Below, piece by piece: positions 32,243 to 42,091 of a stretch of 64,000 nucleotides of DNA (its first letter is position 1; the number at the start of each line of letters is the position of its first letter). Source of the DNA: Tetrapyrgos nigripes (lineage: Eukaryota > Basidiomycota > Agaricomycetes > Agaricales > Campanellaceae); the NCBI GenBank assembly GCA_013368315.1, contig JAACJM010000046.1, positions 310,001 through 374,000 on the forward strand. Direction: 5' to 3'. Made by a program: the position numbers and the translations under genes. The notes below the pieces were generated by a model. The model was not told the origin of the DNA, ran no database searches, and saw only the letters and a program-made list of their open reading frames with translations.

Positions 32243-33960
32243 CTAGAAGGCACAGAGTCTGAATCAATGCAGGCGATTCCTCAGGGAACATATGTGCCCA
32301 CAGACCAGCCCCCAGATCTGGCAACAGAACAGGATGAGGAACCCCAAGTCTATCGTATTCGTGCTAATCGGGCCACAAGGCGTTCCTGGAAGAAAGCAGG
32401 GATCCTTGCTGACACTGGAGAAGAAGTCTGGTGTGCTGCAGGGTTCACTTACTCACAATAGCTGGCTGAGGAGGCAAACCGGATGAAACCAAAACAGTTG
32501 TTTGAGGACATAGTCCCTCCTCAATACCGAGATTATTCTCAGGTCTTCTCCAAAGCTGAGTCAGAACACCTCCCTGCACACAAACCCTGGGATCATGCTA
32601 TTGAATTGGTACCTGGAGCACCTGCCACCCTACGAACCAAGATCTACCTGATGTCCATCAATGAACAGCAGGAGCTCGATCAATTCCTCAATGAGAATAT
32701 CTGTAAGGGTTATATCTGACCCTACAAATCCCCTCTGTCCTCTCCGGTCTTCTTTGTAAAGAGGAAGGATGGGAAACTTCAGTTTGTTCAGGATTACCGA
32801 CGTCTAAACGAGTACACTATTAAGAACCGCTACCTGCTTCCCCTCGTTGCTGACATAGTCAGTCGCCTTCAAGGTGCCAAGTACTTCACCAAGTTTGATG
32901 TATGTTGGGGGTATAACAATGTCCGGATCAAACAGGGGGATGAGTGGAAGGCAGTGTTTGCAACCAACTGGGGGCTCTTTGAACCTACCGTCATGTTCTT
33001 CAGATTGACAAACTCGCCAGCTACTTTCCAGGGCCTCATGAACTCCATCTTCTCAGACTTGATTGCAGCAGGAAAGGTAGCAGTTTATCTGGATGACATC
33101 CTGATCTTCAGTGGGACTCTGGAAGAACATCGAGAGGTGGTTCAGGAAGTGCTAGCCAGGTTGAAAAGGAATGATCTGTATCTGAGGCCAGAGAAATGCG
33201 AGTTTGAACGAGAAGAGATAGAATATCTCAGGTTGATTATCCGAGAGGGGCAAGTCCGTATGGACCCTGTGAAGGTGGCAGCAGTACGACACTGGCCAGT
33301 CCCCCGCAATGTCTGTGACGTCCAGGCGTTCTTAGGTGATTCATACAGAACTTTGCCAAAACTGCTCGACCTCTGAACGACCTTACATGTAAAGACATCT
33401 CGTTTAACTGGGGAACTCAACAACAGGAAGCCTTTGACTCCCTTCGAACTGCCTTCACATCTGCTCCCGTTCTTACACTCTGGTCACCAGATCGTCCTAC
33501 CTGAGTCGAAGTAGATGCTTCTGGCTTTGCAACAGGGGCAGCCCTGATGCAGATGTTAGAAGACGGTCTCTGGCACCCAGTAGCATTCTGTTCAGTGTCC
33601 ATGCAGTCAGCCAAACGCAATTATGAAATCTATGACTGAGAGATGCTAGCTATTATCGAGGCACTGAAGGACTCTGGTGGAGTTATCTGGAAGGACTACC
33701 ACAGCCCTTTGAGATCATCACAGACCACTCCAATCTAGAGTTCTGGTGAACAGCACAAGATCTCAGTCAATGACAAGCGAGATGGGCCCTGTGGCTATCA
33801 CGCTTTGACTTCCGACTGGTTCATCGACCAGGAAAAGCAAATACCCAAGCAGACGCTCTCTCTCGCCTTTCCTCCCACCAAGTTGCAGACCGAGAAGACA
33901 ACTTGGAAACCATAGTACAGACCCAAACACTTCGTAAGGCTTGCTGCTACTGCACTGGTC
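32243..33960 (+). pseudogene. Gypsy reverse transcriptase and RNase H
   Basis: RT motifs: PPQYRDYSQVFSKAESEHLP, RKDGKLQFVQDYRRLN, TKFDVCWGYNNVRI, FRLTNSPATFQGLMN and YLDDILIFS (the YxDD catalytic box, ~33090). RNase [52 protein letters not shown]. Stops: TAG 32459; TGA 32717, 33502, 33637, 33747 and 33771. A deletion near 33336 removes part of the RT/RNase H connection; frameshifts lie near 33668 and 33915. Confidence 0.92.
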
Positions 33961-36084
33961 AACCCCCCAGAAGAACGGATTCGGCAGGCACTGGGGAGAG
34001 AAGTAGAGGTGTTAAAAGGACTAGAGAAGTTGAGGAAGGAGGGGTTGCAACAGCTTGCCAATGGCTTACCTGAATGGGAAGAGGATAATGGATTGGTATA
34101 CCACAAGGGGCGAGTCTACGTTCCTCCAGATGAAGAGCTGCGGAAGGCAGTAGTAGAACAGTGCCATGACGAGCTGTCAGCAGGACATCCAGGGCTACAT
34201 GGGACACTTGACCTGGTAACCTCACACTTCTGGTGGCCAACCGTTCACTCCTTTGTGGAGAAGTATGTTGAGGGATGTGACAAATGTGCCAGAAAGAAAC
34301 TACAGTGCCACCCACGAGCAGTAATCCAACCCTTGGACGTACCCTTAGGACTCTGGAAAGAAGTTGGAGTCGACCTCATTACACAGCTACCGTCCTCGCA
34401 AGGTTATGATGCAATCCTAGTCTGCACTGACCTCTATGGAAAACAAGTCCACACCCTTCCCTGCACCTCTAATATCACTGCCACTGAAGTCGCTGACCTA
34501 TACTACCGAGAGATTTTCTGCCTTCACGGCCTCCCACTTCACTTTGTGTCTGATCATGGTCCACAGTTTGCAGCCCAAGCCATGCGCTCTCTGTTAGATC
34601 GTCTTGGGATCAAGTCAAACCTTTCCTCAGGCTACTGACCCCAGACAAATGGACAGACAGAACGAGCCAATCAGGAAGTGGAGAAATACCTGCGTCTCTA
34701 CACTAACTATAGGCAGGATGATTGGGTAGAGCACCTTCCTATGGCTGAGTTTGTTCTGAACTCCCGCACGCACTCTGCACATGGCTTGGCACACTTGGGC
34801 ACTTTTCGCCCTCGACACATGATGTTCCCATGGTCCAAAAAGGCAAGCCCTTTGATGGGCCACGGGCCAAGCCCGGAGCTCCATTGTTCTTCCTCTGCAG
34901 GTGCTTTTGTTTGTATATTTTTGGCCTCTGGTTGAAGTTGTGAGCGTCGTTTCACTACAGAAGCCTCAGAGCTATGGTGAGGCAAAGTCAACCTGATATA
35001 CAAGCTCTTAAATGCCATGTAATAGCATAAAAATGATACATTTGGACATGCTAAGGGATATAAAAACCTCCAAAAGACACGTTGAACACGTCCAAAAGAC
35101 ACTAAACTACACTATCCTATCCTGTTCAACTCATAAGCACAAAATGGGCCTCCAGCCCTGGAAGAACCACAACATAAGCCTGAAAGAGGAGCAAGTTAGC
35201 AAAACAGACCAGAAGGACACTATAGAAGCAAACTGATAGTGGAAAAGCGAGACAATGGTGATAGATTATCTTACAAGGCATAGAGAGAGCAGGCCTAAGA
35301 CCAGGGGGGGAGGGCGTTCGTGAGTGGTGGTGGTGAAAGAACAATCAACGAATGAATAAACAAAACACATGAGAGGCTTTTGGTCGGCCGATTGAAGCCC
35401 CATTGGAACGTCATGTGTTGAGGGCGGAAAGTCAAAACCTGCTTGGCACCCTTTGAGGTGACTTATGGCTACCTTCCTCTGTTCAACATACCAGTGGGCC
35501 GCCGCACAGGCATCCCAGATGTAGAAGATTGGCTTGAAGTCCTAAGACAGGTTCGAAAAGATGCAGGGTCAGCATTACACCTAGCCAAGCGCCGTATGAA
35601 GGAAGGGTACGAAAGAGGGAAACGGAAGGGACATCAGTTCAAGGTTGGAGACTATGTTTGGCTGAGTGCGGAAGACATCGACTTGAAACTTTCAAGTGAC
35701 AAGTTGGGGGATCGACAGTTGGGACCATACGAGATTATGGAAAAAGTTGGAGAGTTAGACTATCGGTTAGACCTCCCTGAATCTCTTAATCGTCTGCACC
35801 CAGTATTCCACGTCGACAAACTCTACCCCTACAAGGGTAATTTGGTGAACAGGCTCTTACCTGAAGAGCCAGAGCCAGTGTACCTCGAGGGGGAGGATGA
35901 GCCCGAGTATGAAGTGGATGCCCTTCTAGACAGCAGGATACAATGGAGGTGACTGGAATACCTTGTCAAGTGGAAAGGGTATGACGACAGCCATAACTCA
36001 TGGGAGCCAGTTGCAAATCTCAAAAATGCGAAACGCAAGATCACAGCATTCCACAAGAAACACCCAGAGGCAACAAAGACTTAG
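33961..36084 (+). pseudogene. Gypsy integrase with C-terminal chromodomain
   Basis: Zinc-binding HHCC region (H in AGHPGLHGTL, CDKCARKKL), then the DDE core: D in VGVDLITQLP (~34368), D in VSDHGPQFA (~34552), E in [15 protein letters not shown] (~34660). TGA 34636 sits in GY-stop-PQTNGQ. The frame is cut by a MITE at 34793-35441, then resumes APFEVTYGYLP. The GPY/F-like module (LGPYEIMEKVGELDYRLDLP; HPVFHVDKL) and a chromodomain ([37 protein letters not shown]) follow. Chromodomains steer chromoviruses to marked chromatin. Confidence 0.93.
34793..35441. mobile_element. hAT-type MITE 3 (649 bp) inside the gypsy integrase
   Basis: Inverted ends (left GCCCTCGACACATGATGTTC, right the complement with a few changes) and perfect 8-bp target duplications CTTGGCAC at 34785-34792 and 35442-35449. 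Removing it with one duplication joins the integrase as GLAPFEV. No coding content recognised. Terminal sequence differs from MITEs 1 and 2. Confidence 0.88.
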
Positions 36085-36110
36085 GATTCATCAAGGACGA
36101 TGAAGTGTAG

Positions 36111-36119
36111 GAGGGGGGT
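36111..36119 (+). promoter_or_regulatory. Polypurine tract of the gypsy element
   Basis: GAGGGGGGT lies just before the TGTCATGAC start of the 3' LTR, the priming site for plus-strand synthesis. Confidence 0.8.
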
Positions 36120-36121
36120 AA

Positions 36122-36580
36122 TGTCATGACGTCTATATTTGGTACTATTTATTTCTTCTTATCTCTGTATCCTCAGATCTTTACACCATATGACTCTTAT
36201 TCCACATGCTATGCACCGGACCTTTCATTTCTCTGATACAGCTTCGATACAGCTTCTTGACAGCTTCCCTTACAGCTTTCTTTACAGCTTTCCTTACAGC
36301 CTCCCTTACAGCTTTACTTTTACATATATAAACCCTGTCCTGACACCTGGTTCCCCATCTTGACCTCTTCGTCGTTGGGACCAGGTGTGTATTCCCCTTT
36401 TCATTACTTCTTTAAACCTTTACTGATGGACACTGTAGTTCCAGTACTTACTGCTGTCTGTTAGGTATTTAATACGTTCTTTGTCGTTGGGACCAGTTCC
36501 AGTACTTACTGCTGTCTGTTAGTTGAGTTGAGCCTGTAGCTCCTCGTTATCGCTATCTAAGCGCTTGCCTCTTTGTGACA
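36122..36580 (+). repeat. 3' LTR of the gypsy element (about 459 bp)
   Basis: Begins TGTCATGAC after the purine tract; the end is placed at CTTTGTGACA by its weak inverted match to the start. It holds a run of (T)ACAGCTT(T)CC repeats (36237-36312), a TATATAAAC box near 36325 and a tandem duplication (36371-36464 against 36483-36522, sharing GTCGTTGGGACCAG and TACTTACTGCTGTCTGTTAG). No second LTR is in the window, so the right edge is inferred. Confidence 0.7.
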
Positions 36581-38132
36581 AGTACTATGGTTGATGTGTA
36601 CGGTGCTTCAGTTATAGTAGCAGATCCACCATATACTATACAAAGTTCTATAAGGACTTTGTAACCATTCCTACTATAACGCGCTTAGTACCGCTAGTGT
36701 GATTCAAGGGAAAGTGAAGCCCCTATTCACAGGCAAGGAACATGTAGGCTATATGACCCAGACTCTAGTGCTAAACGATCACTGGTTTAGAAATGGCGCC
36801 ATAATCAGAGAAATTGGAGGAAAGCCCTAGTAACCAACTATGTCCGAACTAGCGGTATAACAAGTGATACCTCGCTTGTAAGCAAAATAGAAGGAATAGT
36901 CTTTTTAAAGGCAGTAAGGATAGAAAAGTAGGACAAAGTATATATGTACGAGTTCCTAGAAAGCTCAACTTTCACAATACACTAAAGGGATGAACTAGCG
37001 GTGAAGGAATAAAGCCTGTAGTTCATTACTGCCAGTACACAAACTAAGGAAGGAGTCATAATGAGAGAGCCCCCAAAAGGGTAAAGCTATTTCTGAATGC
37101 AACAGTAAGATTGGCAAGATGTGTGCCTGATGACTAGGCGTTCTCGTTGGTACAAGCGCAACTACAAAAGATATGTAGGACCTTATAGAGAGCAGGACTT
37201 ATCTATAAGAACTAACTGGCGGTATACTAGCAATGAGGTCTATAAACACCAAGCCTATAGTAGCACCAGAAAAACATAGGAGGAGGAATAAGCAAGGACT
37301 ACACAAACCTATAACGACTGATTGGCGGTAAAGGAATGTGAGTCATACAAGTGGAGCCCAGCATGGATGGTGGAGCTATGTGAGTCAGAATGACTACGGC
37401 CGCCAGTTCCAGGAAGGTACTCTTAGTCAAGAGGATGAAGCGAAGGGAACATAGAAAGCCCTATTAGTTTAGATAATATTCTACATTTCATAGATACCCT
37501 AATTAGAAAGTACCTACTTAATCTAGTAGTATGGACAAATGTGGACTGGCGATTAGACTAATATTTCTGTTTTTCTTAGGTACCTTTTAGCGGACATTAA
37601 AAAGAAATGTAGAACTGTATAGTAGTAGCTGTGAGTAGTATAAAAGGACTAGGTATTTCTCATAGTCACTCAAGCCATGTACTGTAGAGTATTGGTCATC
37701 TCACTAGCGCTAGCTGTAGAGACTGTGAAACACAGACTACGCTTCTACCAAATCTACCTCACTCGCATCGAGTATAAACATAGTGTGTTGGAATCAATAG
37801 TGTTGAATCAAATTTGTTGGTTTTGTGTGTTACCTTTTGTGTGTGTCCTCAGACTTGTGAAATTGGTTATAAGGCATTTGGGCCTACAAATTGTGAAATT
37901 GAAACTGTTGGTTTATACCTTTGTGGACTTGTTATAGTCTCTGTGTGTGTTTAATTTGTGTGCACTCATGCAAAACTTACCAAAAACCCCAAAAGTCCTT
38001 GTAGTACAAGTGAACTGTTGAGTATTCTGACTACTCGGAACACTTGCACTTTACAATTTGTATAAAAGTCTTTAAGTTTGTGTTTCTTCTACACTTACGT
38101 CTAAGACACCTCTTATCGGATTGAGTACTTAC
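36581..38132. other. Unassigned sequence with a recurring AACTAGCGGTA-like motif
   Basis: No gene or complete mobile element was recognised. Variants of RACTRRCGGTA occur near 36688 (inverted), 36848, 36986, 37209 and 37318. A TATAAAAGG near 37640 followed by pyrimidine/CTAC-rich sequence resembles LTR promoters, so an old solo LTR is possible. GT-rich tracts occupy 37800-37960. Confidence 0.35.
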
Positions 38133-40265
38133 CTCCCTGCAGATCTCCAGTTGAGCCAAACCTTCATTCAAAAACAAGAACGAATTCCTTGACACAGTTG
38201 ACAGGCTACCTGGTGGTGTAGAATGGAAGCTAGAAGAAGTCACCATCACGGGAAATAGAACTGATGACAAAGGAAATTTCCTCACTAAAAAACTGGAGCT
38301 TTGGCATCGAGACCCAATGGAATGCATAGCAGAGCTGATGGGTAACCCAATGTTTTGTGATGTGATGAAGTATACACCCAAGAAGTTGTTTCTGGATCTG
38401 AATCAAGAGATTGAGGTGGTGAATGAGATGTGGACGGCATCATGGTGGTGGGAGAGGCAGGTAAGTAACTCGATATTTTCATGAGGTCACAGATGCTTAC
38501 AAGTGTGTAGACTGACTATTCCAGTCATCCTTTCGTCAGACAAAACCCAGCTCTCTCAATTTCAAGGTGACAAAAGTGCCTGGCCGGTTTACCTTACAAT
38601 TGGGAACATCTCGAAAGAAGTACACTGACAACCATCATCTCATGCAACCATACTCCTTGGATATCTCCCAATAGGCAAATTTGACTGCTACATGGATTCG
38701 GAAAAGCAGCTCGCAAGATATCAGCTTTTTCACTACTGTATGAGCATTATCATACAGTCTATTGCAGATGCAGAGATGGAGGGCGTACCAATGACATGTG
38801 CAGATGGTTTCAAGCAATGTGTCTATCCCATTGTAGCTGCCTACATTGCAGACTATCCAGAGCAGTGCCTTGTCAGTTGCTGTATGGAGAGTCGTTGTCC
38901 CATATACATGGTGGATGCCAATGAGTGTGGTTCAGCTTCATTGTATGATTGGTGAACAGCAAAGGGCATTCTGAAAATGATAAATACCAAGTCAACAACT
39001 CTACAGGCTGATCGAGCTGGAAGAGAAAATACCGAATTCCAAGCAAAGTGGAAAGCACTTGGTATCCGCTACATCCCCCAGCCCTTCTGGTCCAAGCTAC
39101 ACTGCAGTGACCTTCTACATGGATTCACACCTGACCTTCTCCACCAATTACACAAGGGAGTCTTCAAGGACCATCTTGTCAGTTGGTGTATGCTGGTTTT
39201 GGGTGACACAGAAATGGATGCACATTTTGCTTGTATGCCAGACCATCCTGGACTTTGTCAATTCAAGAATGGGATTTTGCATGTGAAGCAATGGACTGGG
39301 CACGAGCACAAGGCCATGGAGAAGGTGTTTGTTGGATTGGTGGCAGGCGCTGTCACTGATGCGCACGTTCTCAGGAGCGTTAAGGCCATCATCGACTTCA
39401 TCTTCTTTTCTTCTCTGCACACTCACACCAACAAGACCCTGGACTCTCTCTCACATGCTCTCCAGACCTTCCACGAAAACAAGGACATCTTTATCAAATT
39501 GGAAGCTCGTCACCCTGCTCATTTCAACATTCCAAAAATACATGCCATGCAACATTATGTTGACTTAATCCATATGTTCGGCAGCACAGATGGCTTCAAC
39601 ACTGAGTCTCCAGAATGTCTGCACATTGACTATGCCAAAGACGCATACAGGGCTTCCAACAGGAAGGATTATGTTATCCAGATGACTCGTTGGCTTTCCT
39701 GGCTTTCCTGGCAAGAGGCAGTTGACCGTTTTAGTGCATATTTGAAGTGGTGCAGGGATGTATCTTACAGGACGAACACTGGAGGTCCCAATGATGCCCA
39801 GTCAGGAGAGGACGAGGAGAATGAACAGGAAAATGAGGTTTTCGGTGCGGATTTACCTGCTCACACTGTCACTCAGATTATTTGTGCCGTTGAACAGCCA
39901 GAATGAGTGGGTCGTGTCTGTTATCCTCCCAATCCTCCCAAGCTTTTTCATCGAACACCCGCTGAGAAGTTCATCCAGGATCACAATGCAAGCCACTTCA
40001 TCGACGTACTAAAAACCTTCCTTCAGAATCACTCCTGCTTCATTGTTCCTACAGAACTGGACAGATATGACTTATACAAACAAGTTTCAGTCCAGTTACC
40101 CATCATTCCATACACCAGTAGAAAGGAACTTGTCAACATTATCCACTGTTCCCCGTCTATTCCCGCCCATGGAAGACACCTTGGACAGGGTCCTCAACTC
40201 GGCTTCGCTCTTGTACGCACAGGAGAAGCCAATGCAGTGACTGACAGGACTCCTTTGCAAGGTAC
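38133..40265 (+). pseudogene. Plavaka-type (CACTA superfamily) transposase, decayed
   Basis: Plavaka transposases mobilise large CACTA elements in mushrooms. Exons: 38133-38460 (LELWHRDPMECIAELMGNPM; NEMWTASWWWERQ), GTAAGT donor at 38461, ~38511-38618 (PVILSSDKTQLSQFQGDKSA), then from ~38670 one long frame: DCYMDSEKQLARYQLFHYCM, TCADGFKQCVYPIVAAYIAD, CLVSCCMESRCP, FTPDLLHQLHKGVFKDHLV, MPDHPGLCQFKNGI, WTGHEHKAMEKVFVGL, HFNIPKIHAMQHYVD, ESPECLHIDYAKDAYRASNRKDY. In-frame TGA codons at 38953 and 39904 break it. A 9-bp duplication gives WLSWLSW near 39692. The C-terminus fades near 40265 at the start of another repeat. No TIRs were located. Confidence 0.85.
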
Positions 40266-40284
40266 ATATTCACCCTATGACATA

Positions 40285-40450
40285 CCCGAGACTAGTCATG
40301 GGTGGAGGTTTCCCAGGCCCAGAATCTGGTTATTGGTGGAGGTTTACCACTATGGCCAGCTCAGTGGCGTAGCTTGTTACGGGGTGGGTCGCTGGGCGCA
40401 TTGGGTGGGTGGGGGCTGTTCTGACGATTATGGGGATCGGCAGGTACAGC
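40285..40450 (+). repeat. Dispersed repeat copy A (related to 54345-54515)
   Basis: Shares blocks such as CAGCTCAGTGG, GTTACGGG and CATTGGGTGGGT, in the same order, with the minus strand of 54345-54515. Similarity is partial. It abuts the broken end of the Plavaka transposase. Confidence 0.6.
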
Positions 40451-40922
40451 ACAACAGAAATACCAATATCCACCTCATAGGGTAACCTATATTCTGTCAC
40501 AAGCATGCTCTTTGAATCTGGTAATTTTGTCATGCTAGTATATACTGTTACATCATTGTTTTTTTTTGTCACGCTAGTATAAACATCAGTACTTGGCAGC
40601 CGGTGTTATCATTCTTATTTCCCGACCAGCGCTCGGCTATTCAAATGTCATTGATAGGTGCCCCACTGCCATTTCCCACCCTCCATCGTTTCCCCCCTAC
40701 TGCTGCATCCTGCCCACTGCAGCATCCCGCCCACCACTGCATCCTGCCCTCTGCCGCTTCCCGCCCTCTCTTCCAGCCTTTGCCACCCTCCCATGTGGTT
40801 GTCCCCTCCATGTGGTTGTCCCCTTCAGGTTTACATCTTGCCTCTCATCAAGGCACAGGTCTCCGACCACTACTGGAAAATGAAAAAAGTAGGGCGGTAC
40901 ATACATACTTACTTCTTCAAAC

Positions 40923-41041
40923 ACTGAACGTCCCTGTAGTGCAACAGTTTTATTGTACTCTAGCCCTTGAAAGGTCAGAGGTTCAAACCTCTTGCATCGC
41001 TTATTCTTTTCCCTTTCCAATTACCTTGTTCTATTTTTTTT
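40923..41041 (+). ncRNA. tRNA-derived SINE-like pol III unit
   Basis: A perfect A box TAGTGCAACAG (40937-40947) and a perfect B box GTTCAAACC (40981-40989), 44 bp apart, form an internal RNA polymerase III promoter. The B box sits in a 5-bp T-arm stem (AGAGG/CCTCT) with a 7-nt TTCAAAC loop. No acceptor stem closes it, so it is not a working tRNA. A T-run at 41033-41041 would end transcription after about 120 nt. Best explanation: a tRNA-derived SINE or its remnant. Confidence 0.55.
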
Positions 41042-41059
41042 TGTTTGCATCTATTGACC

Positions 41060-42091
41060 TACCCTTGCACCTCACCCTCATGTCCCTGCCAATTCGTTCC
41101 ACAGTCCAGTTTGAAACACGTTGTTTTTTCTTTTCCCTGGACCCTCCATGTGATCCTCTCACTATTAAGGACTGTGAGCAATGGTGAGCAGTGCATGGTC
41201 TTTTGGTTTAGCTTCTCATCCCCCACTCCCCCCACAGCTCTGTAGCAAAGGGAAATACCCTTATCTTTTGTAACGACCATGGTCTCTGGCTACAGGTAAA
41301 ACAGGAATTGGATGAAGAGTTCAACGTTATGTGAGTATTCACCAATCTTTACCACCCTTGTAATAAAATGTGTGATTATTCCAGCACCTACAGTTACTTC
41401 CATATTTTGTGTGAAGCTGCCGAAACTTATGCTTGGAAGGTTTACATAGGGAAAAGGGGGAAAAAGCAGCCTGATGCCAGCGAGTCTTAATGTTTAGTTT
41501 TATCTACTTTCGTGTTACCCAGCCCACATCAAGATATGGGTGGTTTGAAAATCAAGACAGGCCATCCGGAATCATGTTATGGGTGGTCTACAATCCTTTG
41601 ACAATGAGCTACTCCGAATCTGACAACTCCAGTCTAGTCTCTGCCTGCCACTTCTTCCTTTGTTCCTCCCTTCTCACTTTTTCTGCCTCCTCCTTAGCCT
41701 CTTTTGCATTTATCCTCTCCTGCCACTTGTCCAACTCCTTGTCAAATAAGTTGTCTCCCAGAGTCCTAATGTGTTGGGTCGGCACTTGAAAGTAGAGGGT
41801 AGCAACATTAGAACACTCATATTAGTCGCAATAGACCACTCACTTTGACGCCTCCTCATTCTGTTTGCTCTTCACCCTCAGCCACACGCCATGCAGATTG
41901 CAGAAAATTATCTCTGCTGGCCAACCTTCCTGGCTGCATCTTTTGAGCCCTAGCCACAAAATGTAATGAATCTACTCACCATTGCATACAGTCCTCAAAA
42001 ATCTTTGGGTCAAGGGCTTTTTCATCCTCAAAGGCGATGACTAGAGTCTGGAAATGCATGTAGGAATTCTGGGGGTAAAAGTAGACAACAA
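41060..42091. other. Spacer downstream of the KDZ gene
   Basis: No gene recognised. It contains two copies of a short palindromic block (41520-41543 and 41560-41586; AAGATATGGGTGG and CATGTTATGGGTGG) also found in nearby introns. Confidence 0.35.

Larger units (their letters stand above)
23100..36580 (+). mobile_element. Ty3/gypsy chromovirus, 5'-truncated, split by nested insertions
   Basis: Gag zinc knuckles, aspartic protease, RT, RNase H, integrase and chromodomain occur in gypsy order on the plus strand, followed by a purine tract and a 3' LTR. No 5' LTR or N-terminal Gag was found; the left boundary near 23100 is approximate. The body is split by a 7.85-kb transposon (24392-32242) and a 649-bp MITE (34793-35441). 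Without them it is about 5 kb. It carries many premature stops, nearly all TGA at expected arginine codons, plus several indels, so it is long dead. Confidence 0.93.

Noticed and set aside
37640..37800. Solo copia LTR
   Set aside because: A TATA-like box and similar pyrimidine-rich sequence were seen, but no TG...CA ends or target duplication could be fixed.
40923..41000. True tRNA gene
   Set aside because: T-arm and both pol III boxes are present, but no 7-bp acceptor stem or clear anticodon stem closes the structure.
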